From: Amycolatopsis vastitatis
GTDB taxonomy: Bacteria; Actinomycetota; Actinomycetes; Mycobacteriales; Pseudonocardiaceae
Reading direction: 5' to 3'
Assembly: GCF_002234595.1 (NCBI RefSeq)
Contig: NZ_NMUL01000005.1
Span: 434,001 to 498,000 of the forward strand
Length of the DNA stretch: 64,000 bases
Below the pieces are notes generated by a model, which saw nothing but the letters and a program-made list of their open reading frames with translations, was not told the origin of the DNA and ran no database searches. The position numbers and the translations under genes were made by a program. This document shows, one piece after another, positions 1 to 8,804 of this stretch (position 1 is the first letter of the stretch; each line of letters opens with the position of its first letter).

Positions 1-600
1 GCTGCCGAACGTCAGCGGCATGATGAAGACGAACATCAGCGCCTGCGCCGAGCCCGGCGACTTCATCACCATGCCGACGAACACCGAGCCCCAGCAGAAG
101 GACAGCCCGAACGCCAGCGCGAGCAGGATCGCCACCGCGAACTCGCCGGGGCTGGTCGCGATCCGGTAGCCCATGATCGTCGCCACGATCATCAGCACCA
201 CCAGGCAGACCAGGTAGCGCACGATGTCCGCGAGCACCGCGCCGATCAGGGGCGCCGAGCGGGCGATCGGCATGCTGCGGAACCGGTCGAACACGCCCTT
301 GGTGACGTCGGTGTTGAGCTGTGTCCCCACGGCGAGGCACGCCTGCAGGATGTTCATCACGATGATGCCGGGCACGACCATCTGCAGGTAGGCGTCGGTC
401 GAGCCGGACAGCGCGCCGCCGAACAGGTAGACGAACATCACCAGGAAGATGATCGGCATCAGGGTGACGTCGGCGAGCTGTTCGGGGTTCTTGCGGATCT
501 TCAGGATGCCGCGCCACGCCAGCGAAAGCGCGTGCTGGAACCCCTTGCCGGGGCTGATGTGCCGCGGCGGGGCGGGGCGGTCGAGGGCCAGCGTCGTCAT
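1..600 (-). CDS. ABC-2 type multidrug exporter permease, DrrB-like (C-terminus outside window)
   Basis: The first 200 codons are present and the C-terminus lies beyond position 1. It is probably the membrane subunit of a daunorubicin/antibiotic-type ABC exporter. After a cytosolic N-terminus (MTTLALDRPAPPRH) come hydrophobic segments near residues 47-63, 73-90, 128-145 and 153-170, with the ABC-2 pattern typical of DrrB (SMPIARSAPL loop near 115-124). The ATG at 600-598 overlaps the ATPase stop codon as ATGA, so the two genes are translationally coupled. The substrate cannot be read from sequence. The family is clear; partial because of the window edge. Confidence 0.85.
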   Translation of the reverse strand, partial: MTTLALDRPAPPRHISPGKGFQHALSLAWRGILKIRKNPEQLADVTLMPIIFLVMFVYLFGGALSGSTDAYLQMVVPGIIVMNILQACLAVGTQLNTDVTKGVFDRFRSMPIARSAPLIGAVLADIVRYLVCLVVLMIVATIMGYRIATSPGEFAVAILLALAFGLSFCWGSVFVGMVMKSPGSAQALMFVFIMPLTFGS

Positions 601-1577
601 GCCAGGCTCCCTTCGAGGTCACGAACGTCTTCGGTGGGCGTTTCGGCCTTGTGGCCGGTGAGGGCGAGGAACACCTCGTCGAGGCTGGGCAGCCGCAGCG
701 CCAGCTCGTCCGCGGTGATCCCGGCTTCGTCCAGCTTGCGGACCAAAGTGGACAGCAGCACGGGGTCGTTGACCGGTGCGGTGAGCAGCCCGCTCGCGTC
801 GTCGCGGGTCGGCCGGACGCCGGACAGGTCGCCGAGGATCCGGTTGACGGCGTCCATGTCGGACAGCTGGGTCGGCCGCACCTGCAGCGTCTGCCCGCCG
901 ACACGGCGCTTCAGCTCGTCGGCGCGGCCGTCGGCGACGACCCGGCCGTGGTCGAACACGGTGATCTTGTCGGCCAGCTGGTCGGCCTCCTCCAGGTACT
1001 GCGTGGTCAGCAGCACCGTCGCGCCCTCGGCGACGAGGCCGCGGACGACGTCCCAGACCTCGTTGCGGGCGTGCGGGTCGAGCCCGGTGGTCGGCTCGTC
1101 GAGGTAGAGCACCTCGGGCCGGCCGACGAGGCTCGCGCCCAGGTCGAGCCGCCGCCGCATGCCGCCCGAGTACGTCCGGATCGGCCGCTTGGCCGCGCCG
1201 GTCAGCTCGAACCGCTCGATCAGCTCGGTGGCCCGCGCCTTGGCGACCGCGCGCGAGTAGCCGTACAGCCGGCCGATCAGGACGAGGTTCTCGATGCCGT
1301 TCAGGTCCTCGTCGACCGACGCGTACTGCCCGGTCAGCCCGATCAGGCTGCGGACCCGCACGGGGTCGGCGACCACGTCGTAGCCCCCGACCGTGGCTCT
1401 TCCGGCGTCCGGTTTCATCAGGGTCGCCAGGATCCGGACGGCGGTCGTCTTGCCCGCGCCGTTCGGCCCGAGCACCCCCACGACCTGCCCGAACGGCACC
1501 TCGAGGTCCACCCCGTCCAGCGCCTTGGTCTCCCCGAACTTCTTGACCAAGCCCTCGGCTTGGATCGCGTGCGACAT
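597..1577 (-). CDS. ABC exporter ATP-binding protein, DrrA family
   Basis: A 326-residue ATPase subunit that powers the adjacent ABC-2 permease. Walker A GPNGAGKT lies at about 37-44, the signature YSGGMRRR at 136-143, Walker B VLYLDEP at 156-162, and the H-loop region is LLTTQYLEEAD. The C-terminal 90 residues form the DrrA-type extension. The ATG at 1577 is chosen because AGGAGG sits about 7 nt upstream and homology begins there; the frame stays open far upstream but that part is shadow sequence. It overlaps the permease start by 4 nt. DrrA/DrrB pairs export antibiotics or lipids; the substrate here is unknown. Confidence 0.93.
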   Translation of the reverse strand: MSHAIQAEGLVKKFGETKALDGVDLEVPFGQVVGVLGPNGAGKTTAVRILATLMKPDAGRATVGGYDVVADPVRVRSLIGLTGQYASVDEDLNGIENLVLIGRLYGYSRAVAKARATELIERFELTGAAKRPIRTYSGGMRRRLDLGASLVGRPEVLYLDEPTTGLDPHARNEVWDVVRGLVAEGATVLLTTQYLEEADQLADKITVFDHGRVVADGRADELKRRVGGQTLQVRPTQLSDMDAVNRILGDLSGVRPTRDDASGLLTAPVNDPVLLSTLVRKLDEAGITADELALRLPSLDEVFLALTGHKAETPTEDVRDLEGSLA

Positions 1578-1600
1578 GGGCGTTCCTCCTTGACTGCTTT

Positions 1601-1650
1601 TGGGGGTCCAGGGGGCTTGCCCCCGGCCCGGGGTCTGGGGCAGGGCCCCA
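1601..1650. repeat. GC-rich intergenic double hairpin
   Basis: Two adjacent small palindromes (GGGGGCTTGCCCCC at 1611-1624, TGGGGCAGGGCCCCA at 1636-1650) sit between the divergently placed ABC operon and the next plus-strand gene. The composition resembles dispersed REP-like elements of actinomycete genomes. No function can be assigned from one copy. Confidence 0.4.
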
Positions 1651-1802
1651 GAAACAGTTGTCGCTTCCGAGATCACAGTGGGGGTCCGGGCTGGCAAGCC
1701 ACGCACAGGGCGCTGGTACGCGCTGGCAGCCGCTGGTGGAGATCTTGTGGAGGAGTTGCGTAACCCGGGCCGCCCAGGGGCGGACTCGGCATACTCGGCA
1801 GC

Positions 1803-2765
1803 ATGGTGCTTGCGGAAGAGACGCGGTCGCGGCGGAAGAACCCGCTGGTCACGGGCCTGTTGGTGGCTCCGGTGGCGCTGCTGGGCGCGTGGGTCGGGCT
1901 GCGCCTGATCGGTTTCGACGGCGACTGGTACACGATCGTCGTGCTGTCGCTGACGCCGTACGCGGCGGCCGCCGGCGTGCTCCTCGGCGGCGTCGCCCTG
2001 GCGCTGCGGCGGTGGTGGACCGGCGGGGTCGCGCTGGTGCTGGCGATCGTGCTGGTGGTCCTCGTGGTCCCGCGCCTGTCGGCGGCCGAGCAGCGCGAGG
2101 TGCACGGCAAGACGCTGCGGGTGCTCGCCTCGAACCTGCTCTACGGCCGGGCGGACCCCAAGGCCGTCGTCGATCTGGTGCGGGAGCAGCGGATCGACGT
2201 GCTGAACCTGGTCGAGATGACGCCGCGCGCGGTCGACGGGCTGGCCGCGGCCGGGCTGTTCGAGACGCTGCCGTACCGGGTGCTGCACCCGGCGCCCGGC
2301 GCGTTCGGCTCGGGGATCGTGTCGCGGTTCCCGCTGAAGGAGATCAACCTGACCGGTGATTCGGCGGCCAAGCAGCCGGGCGCCCAGGCCGACCTCGGCG
2401 ACGGCGTGGTGGCCGAGATCGTCGCCGTCCACCCGATCTCCCCGGACGTCGACACCCCGCAGTGGGAGCGCGAGATGAAGGACCTTTCGCGCGCGGCGGG
2501 CGAGCACGGCCTGCGCGTCCTGGCGGGCGACTTCAACGCGACGCTGGACCACGCGGCGTTCCGGACCGTGCTGTCCCGCGGCTACAACGACGCGGCGGAG
2601 GAACGCGGCGAGGCACTGGTGCCGACGTGGCCGGCGGACCACACCCCGGTGGTGACGATCGACCACGTGGTGGTGGACAACCGGGCGGCGGTGCTGGACT
2701 ACCGGGTCTTCGACGTTCCGGGCAGCGATCACCGGGCGGTTTTCGCCGAAGTGCGCCTGCCGTGA
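1803..2765 (+). CDS. Membrane-anchored endonuclease/exonuclease/phosphatase (EEP) family protein
   Basis: A 320-residue protein with three N-terminal membrane segments (about 15-35, 43-67, 73-92) followed by an EEP/DNase I-like hydrolase domain from about residue 105. EEP motifs are visible: LASNLLYGRAD, the metal-binding Glu in NLVEMTP, AGDFNATLDH, and the C-terminal GSDHRAVFAEVRLP with the catalytic His. The catalytic domain probably faces outward. The family includes nucleases, sphingomyelinases and phosphoinositide phosphatases, so the substrate is open. It ends 25 nt before the next gene. Confidence 0.85.
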   Translation: MVLAEETRSRRKNPLVTGLLVAPVALLGAWVGLRLIGFDGDWYTIVVLSLTPYAAAAGVLLGGVALALRRWWTGGVALVLAIVLVVLVVPRLSAAEQREVHGKTLRVLASNLLYGRADPKAVVDLVREQRIDVLNLVEMTPRAVDGLAAAGLFETLPYRVLHPAPGAFGSGIVSRFPLKEINLTGDSAAKQPGAQADLGDGVVAEIVAVHPISPDVDTPQWEREMKDLSRAAGEHGLRVLAGDFNATLDHAAFRTVLSRGYNDAAEERGEALVPTWPADHTPVVTIDHVVVDNRAAVLDYRVFDVPGSDHRAVFAEVRLP

Positions 2766-2790
2766 CGGCGTCCCTGGCAGGCTGGCCGGC

Positions 2791-3938
2791 ATGCGAAGAC
2801 TCGTGCCGCTGCTGCTGGTCCTGCTGGTCGCCGGCTGCGGCCAGGCTCCGGCCGCGAGCGCGGACGGCCCGAAAAGCGCCCTCGGCTTCACCGCACACGC
2901 CGGGGCGGTCCAGTTCCCGGCCGACGGCGACTGGGTGGCGTCGAACGTCGGGCTGAAGAAGCTGGTCCCCGTGGGCGGCTGCGTGCTCGGCCTCGGCAAC
3001 TATTCGAACGGCTACCGCAATGTCACCGCGAACTGGACCGGTGACGCGGCTTGCTCGGCGTTGAAGATCGATCCGGCGCCGGGCAGCGGCGGGCCCGGTC
3101 CGGAAGTCGTGGGCGCGGGCAACGGCTGGCGTGGCGGCGGGCTGCCCGCCGTGGGAGCGGTGCCCGCGCCGGACGGCTCGGTGCTGGGCGTCTCCACCAA
3201 GTTCACCCGCCGGGACGCCGACGGAACGGTCACCGAACTCGCCGAGCTGCGCGGTCAGCGTGACCCGGGTGCGCTGGCGCGGTCGGGCGGCAACCTCGTG
3301 GCCGTCGGCACGGCGTTCCTCGACGCGCAGACGACCCGGCCGGTGGCCTGGGTGTCGGACGACGAGGGCAAGACCGAACGCACGGTGGTCATGCCGGTCG
3401 TCCCGGGGGTGGACGGCGCGAACGGCCCCTGGTCGGTGGCGGCGAACGGTGCCGAACTGCTCGCGGCCGGGTATTCGAACCCGCGGCTGCAGATCTGGGC
3501 GTCCCACGACGGCGGCGGCAGCTGGACGGTGTCGGAGCTTTCGACGCCATCGGACCAAACACTGGTGTACGGGATCCTGCCGGTCGCCGGGCAGTGGCTG
3601 CTCTACGGCGAGGTCTCGAACGGCTTCTCGCAGAACCGTTCGTGGTCACCGGCAAGCCGGGCACATGGTCCACTGTGGACGCTCCGGGGCCGGGTGGGAT
3701 CGTGGCGGGCACGCTCGACGCGCACGGCAACCCGGTGCTGGCCGGGCGGACTTTCGAACCGCAGCGGCCCAACGAAAACACGCGGTCCTGTTCGTCCGTG
3801 CTGGCCCGGGACGGCCGGGGCTGGCAACGCGGCGAGCTGGGGTGCGGCGAGTCCCCGGTGCACGCGGCCGTGACGCTGGCCGACGGGCGGGTCATGCTCG
3901 CCGGGAACCGGGATCTCTGGCTGCGAGCAGGGTCGTGA
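2791..3938 (+). pseudogene. Lipoprotein with sialidase-like/BNR-type sequence, interrupted by a 1-bp deletion
   Basis: The protein starts MRRLVPLLLVLLVAGCG, a signal peptide with lipobox VAGC, so a lipoprotein is expected. The body contains repeated blocks such as WVSDDEGKT and ASHDGGGSWTVSELS, which look like BNR/sialidase-type propeller repeats. At about 3636-3637 the good frame ends: SNGFSQN continues as low-quality sequence, while a convincing continuation (FVVTGKPGTWSTVDAPGPG and on to the stop at 3938) lies in another frame. Adding one C to the CC at 3636-3637 gives SQNPFVVTG and restores one frame of about 382 residues. Either a recent mutation or a sequencing error in a short C run. 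The end overlaps the convergent Sir2 gene by 47 nt. Confidence 0.7.
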
Positions 3939-4719
3939 GCGTTTCCCGTGCGCCCGCCGCGATCGACACCCCGCGGCCGTGGCGGATCTCCGGTTCCCGC
4001 GGGTTGATGCGGATCAGCGCGCCGGTCGCCGCGCTCGCGAGCTCGGCGTAACGGCGGACCGTCGGGACGGCCTGGCCCGCGCCCAGCTCCACCACCACGA
4101 GGTCACGCGCGGTCCGGCGCCACGCCGTCAGCTCGTCCAGCTGGGCTTGGCTGCGGTCGGGAACCCAGGAGAAGTCGCCGAACATCAGGATGTTGGGCCG
4201 GGCGAGCCCGCCGCAGCGGGGACACGACGGCAGCGGCGGCACCGCGCGCATGGTCTCTTCGTCGACGACGACGGCCATTTCCGCGGGCCAGATTCCGGAT
4301 GTACAGCCGGACAGGCACTGCAGGTGGTGGATCGAGCCGTGGGCCTCGGCGACGAACTCGAAGCCCGCCGCCTGGAACTGACCGTCCACATTAGACGTGA
4401 ACACGCGGACACCGCCGGGGAGGTGCGCGCCGAACGACCGCAGCAGCCGGAAACCGTCGTGCGGCACGGTCTTCCGGTACAGCTCCAGCCGGTGCCCGTA
4501 GAAACCCCAGGCCAGCTCGGGGTCCTCGGCGAAGTGCCGCGGGTCGGCGAGCTCCTCGAACCGCAGTCCGAGCCGGGCGTACGGCGGATACGCCCGCCAG
4601 AACCCTTCCCCGCCACGGAAATCGGGCAGGCCGGAGTCGACGCCCATCCCGGCGCCGGCGCAGATCAGGAGCGCGCCGGCGCCGTCCAGGAGCTCCGCGG
4701 CGTCAGTGAGGTCACTCAC
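3892..4719 (-). CDS. Sir2-family NAD-dependent protein deacylase
   Basis: A 275-residue sirtuin-like protein. NAD-binding motifs are GAGMGVDSGLPDFRGGEGF near residues 19-37 and TSNVDGQFQAAG; the probable catalytic His is in AEAHGSIHH; zinc ligands are CLSGC and CPRCGG. The SNV and AHG variants are slightly off the canonical QNVD and LHG, placing it in a divergent bacterial sirtuin branch. The GTG at 4719 is chosen because it overlaps the upstream mhuD stop (8-nt overlap) and begins just before the Rossmann motif. It forms a two-gene operon with mhuD. Protein targets are unknown. Confidence 0.85.
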   Translation of the reverse strand: MSDLTDAAELLDGAGALLICAGAGMGVDSGLPDFRGGEGFWRAYPPYARLGLRFEELADPRHFAEDPELAWGFYGHRLELYRKTVPHDGFRLLRSFGAHLPGGVRVFTSNVDGQFQAAGFEFVAEAHGSIHHLQCLSGCTSGIWPAEMAVVVDEETMRAVPPLPSCPRCGGLARPNILMFGDFSWVPDRSQAQLDELTAWRRTARDLVVVELGAGQAVPTVRRYAELASAATGALIRINPREPEIRHGRGVSIAAGARETLTTLLAARDPGSRRA

Positions 4720-5023
4720 CCGGCTTCGAGCCGAGGACGACCTCGAACTCCAGCAGGTTCGCCCCGGTGGACACGGGCTTGGCCCGCTCACCCGAGTGCG
4801 CCGCCGCGGCCGGCCCGCCCTTCGCCCACGCCTGGTAGTGCTCCTCGGTCTCCCACTTCGTGTACACGAAGTAGCGCGTCTCGCCGGAAACCGGGCGCAG
4901 CAGCTCGAAGCCGAGGAAGCCGGGCTGCTCGTCGACCGCGTGCATGCGCGCGGCGAAGCGCTTCTCCAGCTCGGGCCCGGCGCCTTCGGGGACCTCGATG
5001 GCATTGATCTTCACGACACTCAT
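4712..5023 (-). CDS. mhuD: Heme-degrading monooxygenase, MhuD-like (ABM domain)
   Basis: A 103-residue protein of the antibiotic-biosynthesis-monooxygenase fold. It closely follows M. tuberculosis MhuD (Rv3592): MSVVKINAIEV at the start, GFLGFELLRPV, and LLEFEVVLG at the end. The MhuD heme-pocket residues Asn7 and Trp66 are in place and the heme-ligating His is at 76, one residue later than in MhuD. MhuD cleaves heme and releases iron as mycobilins; the same role is inferred. It is the first gene of an operon with the Sir2 protein. Confidence 0.88.
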   Translation of the reverse strand: MSVVKINAIEVPEGAGPELEKRFAARMHAVDEQPGFLGFELLRPVSGETRYFVYTKWETEEHYQAWAKGGPAAAAHSGERAKPVSTGANLLEFEVVLGSKPGE

Positions 5024-5072
5024 GACCCCAGACTAGTTGGCCGCGCGGTGTGATCCGTGCCACTGTGGTGGC

Positions 5073-6461
5073 ATGGGGAGCACCGAGCGCGACCTCGCCG
5101 CCGACCTCGCCCGGATCGTCCGCGCCACCGCCGACGAAGTCGCGAGTGACCAGGGCAGCGAACTGATCGACCGCGTGACCGGCCACCTCGGCGTCCGGTT
5201 GCTGGAGGCGGTGGTCGTGACGCGCAGCTGGCCGATGTGGGAGCACGCCAACCTCCAGCGCGGTGTCGACGCCTATCTCGCCGAGCACGGCACGGCCGTG
5301 GACTGGTTCGGCGTCGCCGGCGGCCAGCGCAGTCCCGAGGACCTCATCGGCATGCTGGTGATGGCACGCATGCGAGGAACGTTCGAGCTCGGTTCGGTCG
5401 ACTTCACGACGACGACGGTCGGCCCGGACGCAGCGACGGAAGTGGTCCAGCTCGGGCTCGTCGGCACGAGCGCGCCGAGCGGGGCGCCGGTGGTGGTCGC
5501 GATCCGGGGCGGCAACCCGCAGTGGGGGCAGATGGAGTGCCGGCTCGAGGTGCTCGCGACGTCACGGGGGCTCGCCACCGAGGTGCGCGACCGCGTCGAG
5601 CGCCTGATGGCTGAGCACGACCTCCTGCGGGGGCAGGTGCTGGCCTTCGGCACCAGCGAGCACCGCGGCAACGAGCTGCTCACGTTCCTCCCGCGGCCGA
5701 AGCTGACCGGCGAGGAGGTCGTGCTGCCGGACGGCGTCCTCGACGCGATCGAGCGGCACACGGTCGGCATCGCCGAGCACGGCGAGCGGCTGCTGGCCGC
5801 CGGGCAGCACCTCAAGCGCGGGCTGTTGCTGCACGGGCCGCCCGGCACCGGCAAGACGCACACGGTCCGGTACCTGATGGGCCGCCTGCCGGGCACCACG
5901 GTGATCGTTCTGACCGGCTCGGCGATGCGGTTCGTGGCGAAGGCGGCGGAGCTGGCGCGGCGGCTGCAGCCCAGCGTGGTCGTGGTGGAGGACGTGGACC
6001 TCATCGCGCAGGACCGCAGCCACGGGCCGGACGCGCACCCCCTGCTGTTCACGCTGCTCGACGCGATGGACGGCGTGGGCGGCGACGCCGACGTGACGTT
6101 CCTGCTCACCACCAACCGCACCGAAGCGCTGGAGAAGGCGCTGGCCGACCGGCCGGGCCGGGTCGACCTCGCCGTCGAGATCCCGCTGCCGGACGCGGTG
6201 GGGCGTGAAGCGCTGCTTCGCCTGTACGCACGGGGTCTCACGTTGACGGCGGACCTCGCCCCGATCGTCGAAGCGACCGAGGGGATGACGGCGTCTTTCG
6301 TGAAGGAGCTGCTGCGCCGCGCGTCGCTGCTGGCGCTGAGCGCGCGCCCGGACGAGGACGTCGCCGTCGGGGACGAGGAGCTGGCGGCGGCGCTGCGGGA
6401 GATGCAGGAGGCGCGGAGTGCGTTGACGCGGTCTTTGCTGGGTGGCTCAGCTGCGCAGTGA
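5073..6461 (+). CDS. AAA-family ATPase
   Basis: A 462-residue protein with an N-terminal region of about 245 residues lacking a recognised domain and a C-terminal AAA module. Walker A is GPPGTGKTHT, Walker B VVVVEDVDLI, sensor-1 LLTTNRTE, and the arginine-finger region ADRPGRVDLAVEIPLPD. This arrangement resembles the CDC48/FtsH-type AAA core or the actinobacterial ATPases of type VII loci, but no partner genes are nearby. The start MGSTERD at 5073 is preferred over an upstream ATG at 5037 that adds a Cys-rich shadow. Its end overlaps the convergent peptidase by 15 nt. Confidence 0.85.
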   Translation: MGSTERDLAADLARIVRATADEVASDQGSELIDRVTGHLGVRLLEAVVVTRSWPMWEHANLQRGVDAYLAEHGTAVDWFGVAGGQRSPEDLIGMLVMARMRGTFELGSVDFTTTTVGPDAATEVVQLGLVGTSAPSGAPVVVAIRGGNPQWGQMECRLEVLATSRGLATEVRDRVERLMAEHDLLRGQVLAFGTSEHRGNELLTFLPRPKLTGEEVVLPDGVLDAIERHTVGIAEHGERLLAAGQHLKRGLLLHGPPGTGKTHTVRYLMGRLPGTTVIVLTGSAMRFVAKAAELARRLQPSVVVVEDVDLIAQDRSHGPDAHPLLFTLLDAMDGVGGDADVTFLLTTNRTEALEKALADRPGRVDLAVEIPLPDAVGREALLRLYARGLTLTADLAPIVEATEGMTASFVKELLRRASLLALSARPDEDVAVGDEELAAALREMQEARSALTRSLLGGSAAQ

Positions 6462-7853
6462 GCCGGGGAACAGGTCGGCGTCGGCGGGCAGCGCCGTGCC
6501 GCGGAACCAGTCGTCGAAGAAGGCGCGCAGGTTCTTGCCGCTGATCCGCGTCACCATCGCCTCGAAGTCCGGCCAGGTCGCGTTGCCGTGGCGGTAGCGG
6601 GACGGCCACTCGTGCAGCAGCCGGTCGAACGCCGGGTCGCCGATCTGGCGGCGCAGCGCGTGCAACGCCAGGATGCCCTTGTTGTAGACGCCTTCGAACT
6701 CGTGGCCCTGCCCCATGCTGACCAGCTTCTGCGCCCAGAAGTCGGTGCTGGCGTGGGTGATCTCGATGGCCGCGCGGTAGCGGTCGTCCAGGTTCTGGCC
6801 CTCGCGCTCGGCCCACAGCCACTGCGCATACGACGCGAAGCACTCGTTCAGGCAGATGTCGGACCAGTTCTCGAGCGACACCGAGTCGCCGAACCATTCG
6901 TGGGCGTTCTCGTGCACCAGCGTCGGCAGGTCGGCCCACTTCGCGTACGTCGGCCGGGTCTGCGTCTCGAGGGAGAAGCGGACGTCCTCGTTCAGGAAGA
7001 TCCCGCCCGCCGCCGACTGCGGGTACGGCCCGAACTTGCCGCTCAGGAAGCCGATCACCTCCGGCAGCCGGTCGCCGATCGCACGGCGGTCCTCGGTGCC
7101 GGGTGCGTACGCCGAGACCACGGGCGTGCCGTCCGGCAGGGTCGATTTGTCGACGCTGAACTTGCCGATCGCGATGGTCGTCAGGTAGCTCGCGACCGGG
7201 TTCGGCTCGGTCCAGGTGCCCGGCGGCCCCTCGCGGCCGTTGGAGATGACCGTCCACCCCGGCGGGACGTGCGCGGTGAGCGTGAAAGTGGCCTTGTCGC
7301 GTGGGGTTTCGTTCACGGGGAACCAGAACGCCGCCGAGTGCGGCTCGCCGACCATGTACGCGCCGCCGTCGGCCGAGTGCTGCCAGCCGTTCTCGCTGCC
7401 GCCGTCGTGCGGGGTCTTCGCCGGGTCGCCGCCGTACCGGACCCGCGTGCGGAACGTCGTCCCGGCGCGGATCGGCTCCGGCGGCGTGACGACCAGCTCG
7501 AACGCCTTCTCGCGGGTGAACCGCGCCGGCTTGCCGTCGACCTCGACCCCGTGCACGTCCAGGCCGCGCAGGTCGAGGTCGAACCGGCTGAGGTCCTGGG
7601 TGGCCTTCGCCGTGACTGTCGTGTCGCCGTCGAGGTGCCCGCTCGGCGGGTCGTAGGTCACGCCGACCTGGTAGCCCTGGGCGTCGTAACCGCCGTTGCC
7701 GTCGTCCGGGTAATACGGATCGCCGCCACCGGCGGCCCCGGGAGCGGGGTGCATCGGGGGTGGCGGGGGCGCGGCCGTGACGGCGTCACCCCCGCAGGCC
7801 GCGGCGACGATCACCGCGGCGCAGACGGCGAGGGCGGTGGGTCGGCGGCGCAT
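6447..7853 (-). CDS. M1-family zinc metallopeptidase, lipoprotein
   Basis: A 468-residue secreted protein with a lipoprotein signal (MRRRPTALAVCAAVIVAAAC, Cys20). The zinc site HENAH is at 314-318 with the third ligand Glu337 in LNECFA, the HExxH-x18-E spacing of M1 aminopeptidases. The N-terminal beta domain of M1 enzymes precedes it. The C-terminal ARM-like domain of large family members is absent, so it is a short form common in actinomycetes. It probably trims peptides outside the membrane. It is divergent from the following alpha/beta hydrolase gene. Confidence 0.92.
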   Translation of the reverse strand: MRRRPTALAVCAAVIVAAACGGDAVTAAPPPPPMHPAPGAAGGGDPYYPDDGNGGYDAQGYQVGVTYDPPSGHLDGDTTVTAKATQDLSRFDLDLRGLDVHGVEVDGKPARFTREKAFELVVTPPEPIRAGTTFRTRVRYGGDPAKTPHDGGSENGWQHSADGGAYMVGEPHSAAFWFPVNETPRDKATFTLTAHVPPGWTVISNGREGPPGTWTEPNPVASYLTTIAIGKFSVDKSTLPDGTPVVSAYAPGTEDRRAIGDRLPEVIGFLSGKFGPYPQSAAGGIFLNEDVRFSLETQTRPTYAKWADLPTLVHENAHEWFGDSVSLENWSDICLNECFASYAQWLWAEREGQNLDDRYRAAIEITHASTDFWAQKLVSMGQGHEFEGVYNKGILALHALRRQIGDPAFDRLLHEWPSRYRHGNATWPDFEAMVTRISGKNLRAFFDDWFRGTALPADADLFPGSLRS

Positions 7854-7909
7854 ACGACCACCATAGGTGATGGAAAGCGATCACTTCGTCACGTTCCGCA
7901 CCAGGGAAG

Positions 7910-8674
7910 ATGTGGTTAGGTGGCCGCGTGCTCTGTTTCGGCGGCAGCGGCGTGCCGATCGTTCTGCTGCACGGCCTGATGGGCCGGGCGCGGACGTGGT
8001 GGCGGGTCGCGGAGTGGCTCCGGCCCTACGGCGCGGTGTACGGCCTGGACGCGCGTGGCCACGGCAACGCGCCTCGCGTCGGGCCGTGGACGACCGAGCG
8101 CTTCGCCGACGACGTCGCCGAAGCGTTGCGGCGCCTCGACGCTGGTCCGGCGGTGCTCATCGGGCACTCGATGGGCGGCCTGCACGCGTGGGCGACCGCG
8201 GCGCGGTACCCGGAGCTGGTGCGCGCGGTCGTGTCCGAGGACTTCGCGCCGGATCAGCGCGGCCGCACCGTGGAGACCTGGCGGGGGTACTTCGAGAGCT
8301 GGCCGGTCCCGTTCAAGTCGCTCGACCATGTGCGGGAGTTCTTCGGCGACGCGGGAGGGTACTTCGCGGACTGCGTCGAGGAGCACGAGGACGGCTTCCA
8401 CCTGGTCGCCGACCTCGAGAACCTGTACGTCATCGCCGCCGAGTGGGGGCGCCGGGATTTCTGGTCCATTGTGGACGGAATCCGCTGCCCGCTGCTGCTG
8501 GTCGAGGGCGAGCACACGGCCATGCCGCCGGGCCAGCAGGCGCTCGTCGCCGACCGCGTCCCGGGAGCAAAGCACCTGGTGGTCCCGGGTTCGGCCCACC
8601 TGCCCCACGACGAGGCCCCGGAGACCTACCGAGGCGCCGTCGAAGCCTTCCTCTCCCAGGTCCTGACCCGCTGA
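7910..8674 (+). CDS. Alpha/beta hydrolase
   Basis: A 254-residue alpha/beta-hydrolase fold enzyme. It has the oxyanion-region motif LLHGLMGRARTW, nucleophile elbow GHSMGG (Ser near residue 88), and catalytic His in GSAHLPHDEAPE; the acid is probably the Glu or Asp in LVEGEHTAMP. Substrate unknown. The ATG at 7910 has no spaced Shine-Dalgarno; a GTG at 7928 preceded by AGGTGG is an equally good start and would remove six residues. M. tuberculosis also carries a hydrolase gene (Rv3591c) next to mhuD, so this may be its counterpart (inference). Confidence 0.85.
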   Translation: MWLGGRVLCFGGSGVPIVLLHGLMGRARTWWRVAEWLRPYGAVYGLDARGHGNAPRVGPWTTERFADDVAEALRRLDAGPAVLIGHSMGGLHAWATAARYPELVRAVVSEDFAPDQRGRTVETWRGYFESWPVPFKSLDHVREFFGDAGGYFADCVEEHEDGFHLVADLENLYVIAAEWGRRDFWSIVDGIRCPLLLVEGEHTAMPPGQQALVADRVPGAKHLVVPGSAHLPHDEAPETYRGAVEAFLSQVLTR

Positions 8675-8678
8675 ACAG

Positions 8679-8801
8679 GTCGACACGCGTGATTGCCGGG
8701 TCGACACGCGTGATCAGGGGGACGACACGCCGAGCGCGCCGTTGAGCCGCCGTGTCGTCGCCCCAATCACGCGTGTCGGCTTCCCGATCACGCGTGTCGA
8801 C
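8679..8801. repeat. Triple nested inverted repeat between convergent genes
   Basis: Three nested inverted repeats fill the gap between two convergent genes. Outer arms are GTCGACACGCGTGAT (8679-8693) and its complement (8787-8801); middle arms carry CGACACGCGTGAT (8702-8714 against 8766-8778); inner arms are GACGACACG (8721-8729) against CGTGTCGTC (8751-8759). The 13-mer core therefore occurs twice in each orientation. It probably works as a bidirectional terminator and may be a dispersed genomic repeat. Confidence 0.75.
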
Positions 8802-8804
8802 CCT

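Noticed and set aside
1578..2999. N-terminal extension of the DrrA-like ATPase frame
   Set aside because: The open frame is low-complexity Arg/His-rich shadow opposite the EEP gene; the real start has AGGAGG at 1577.
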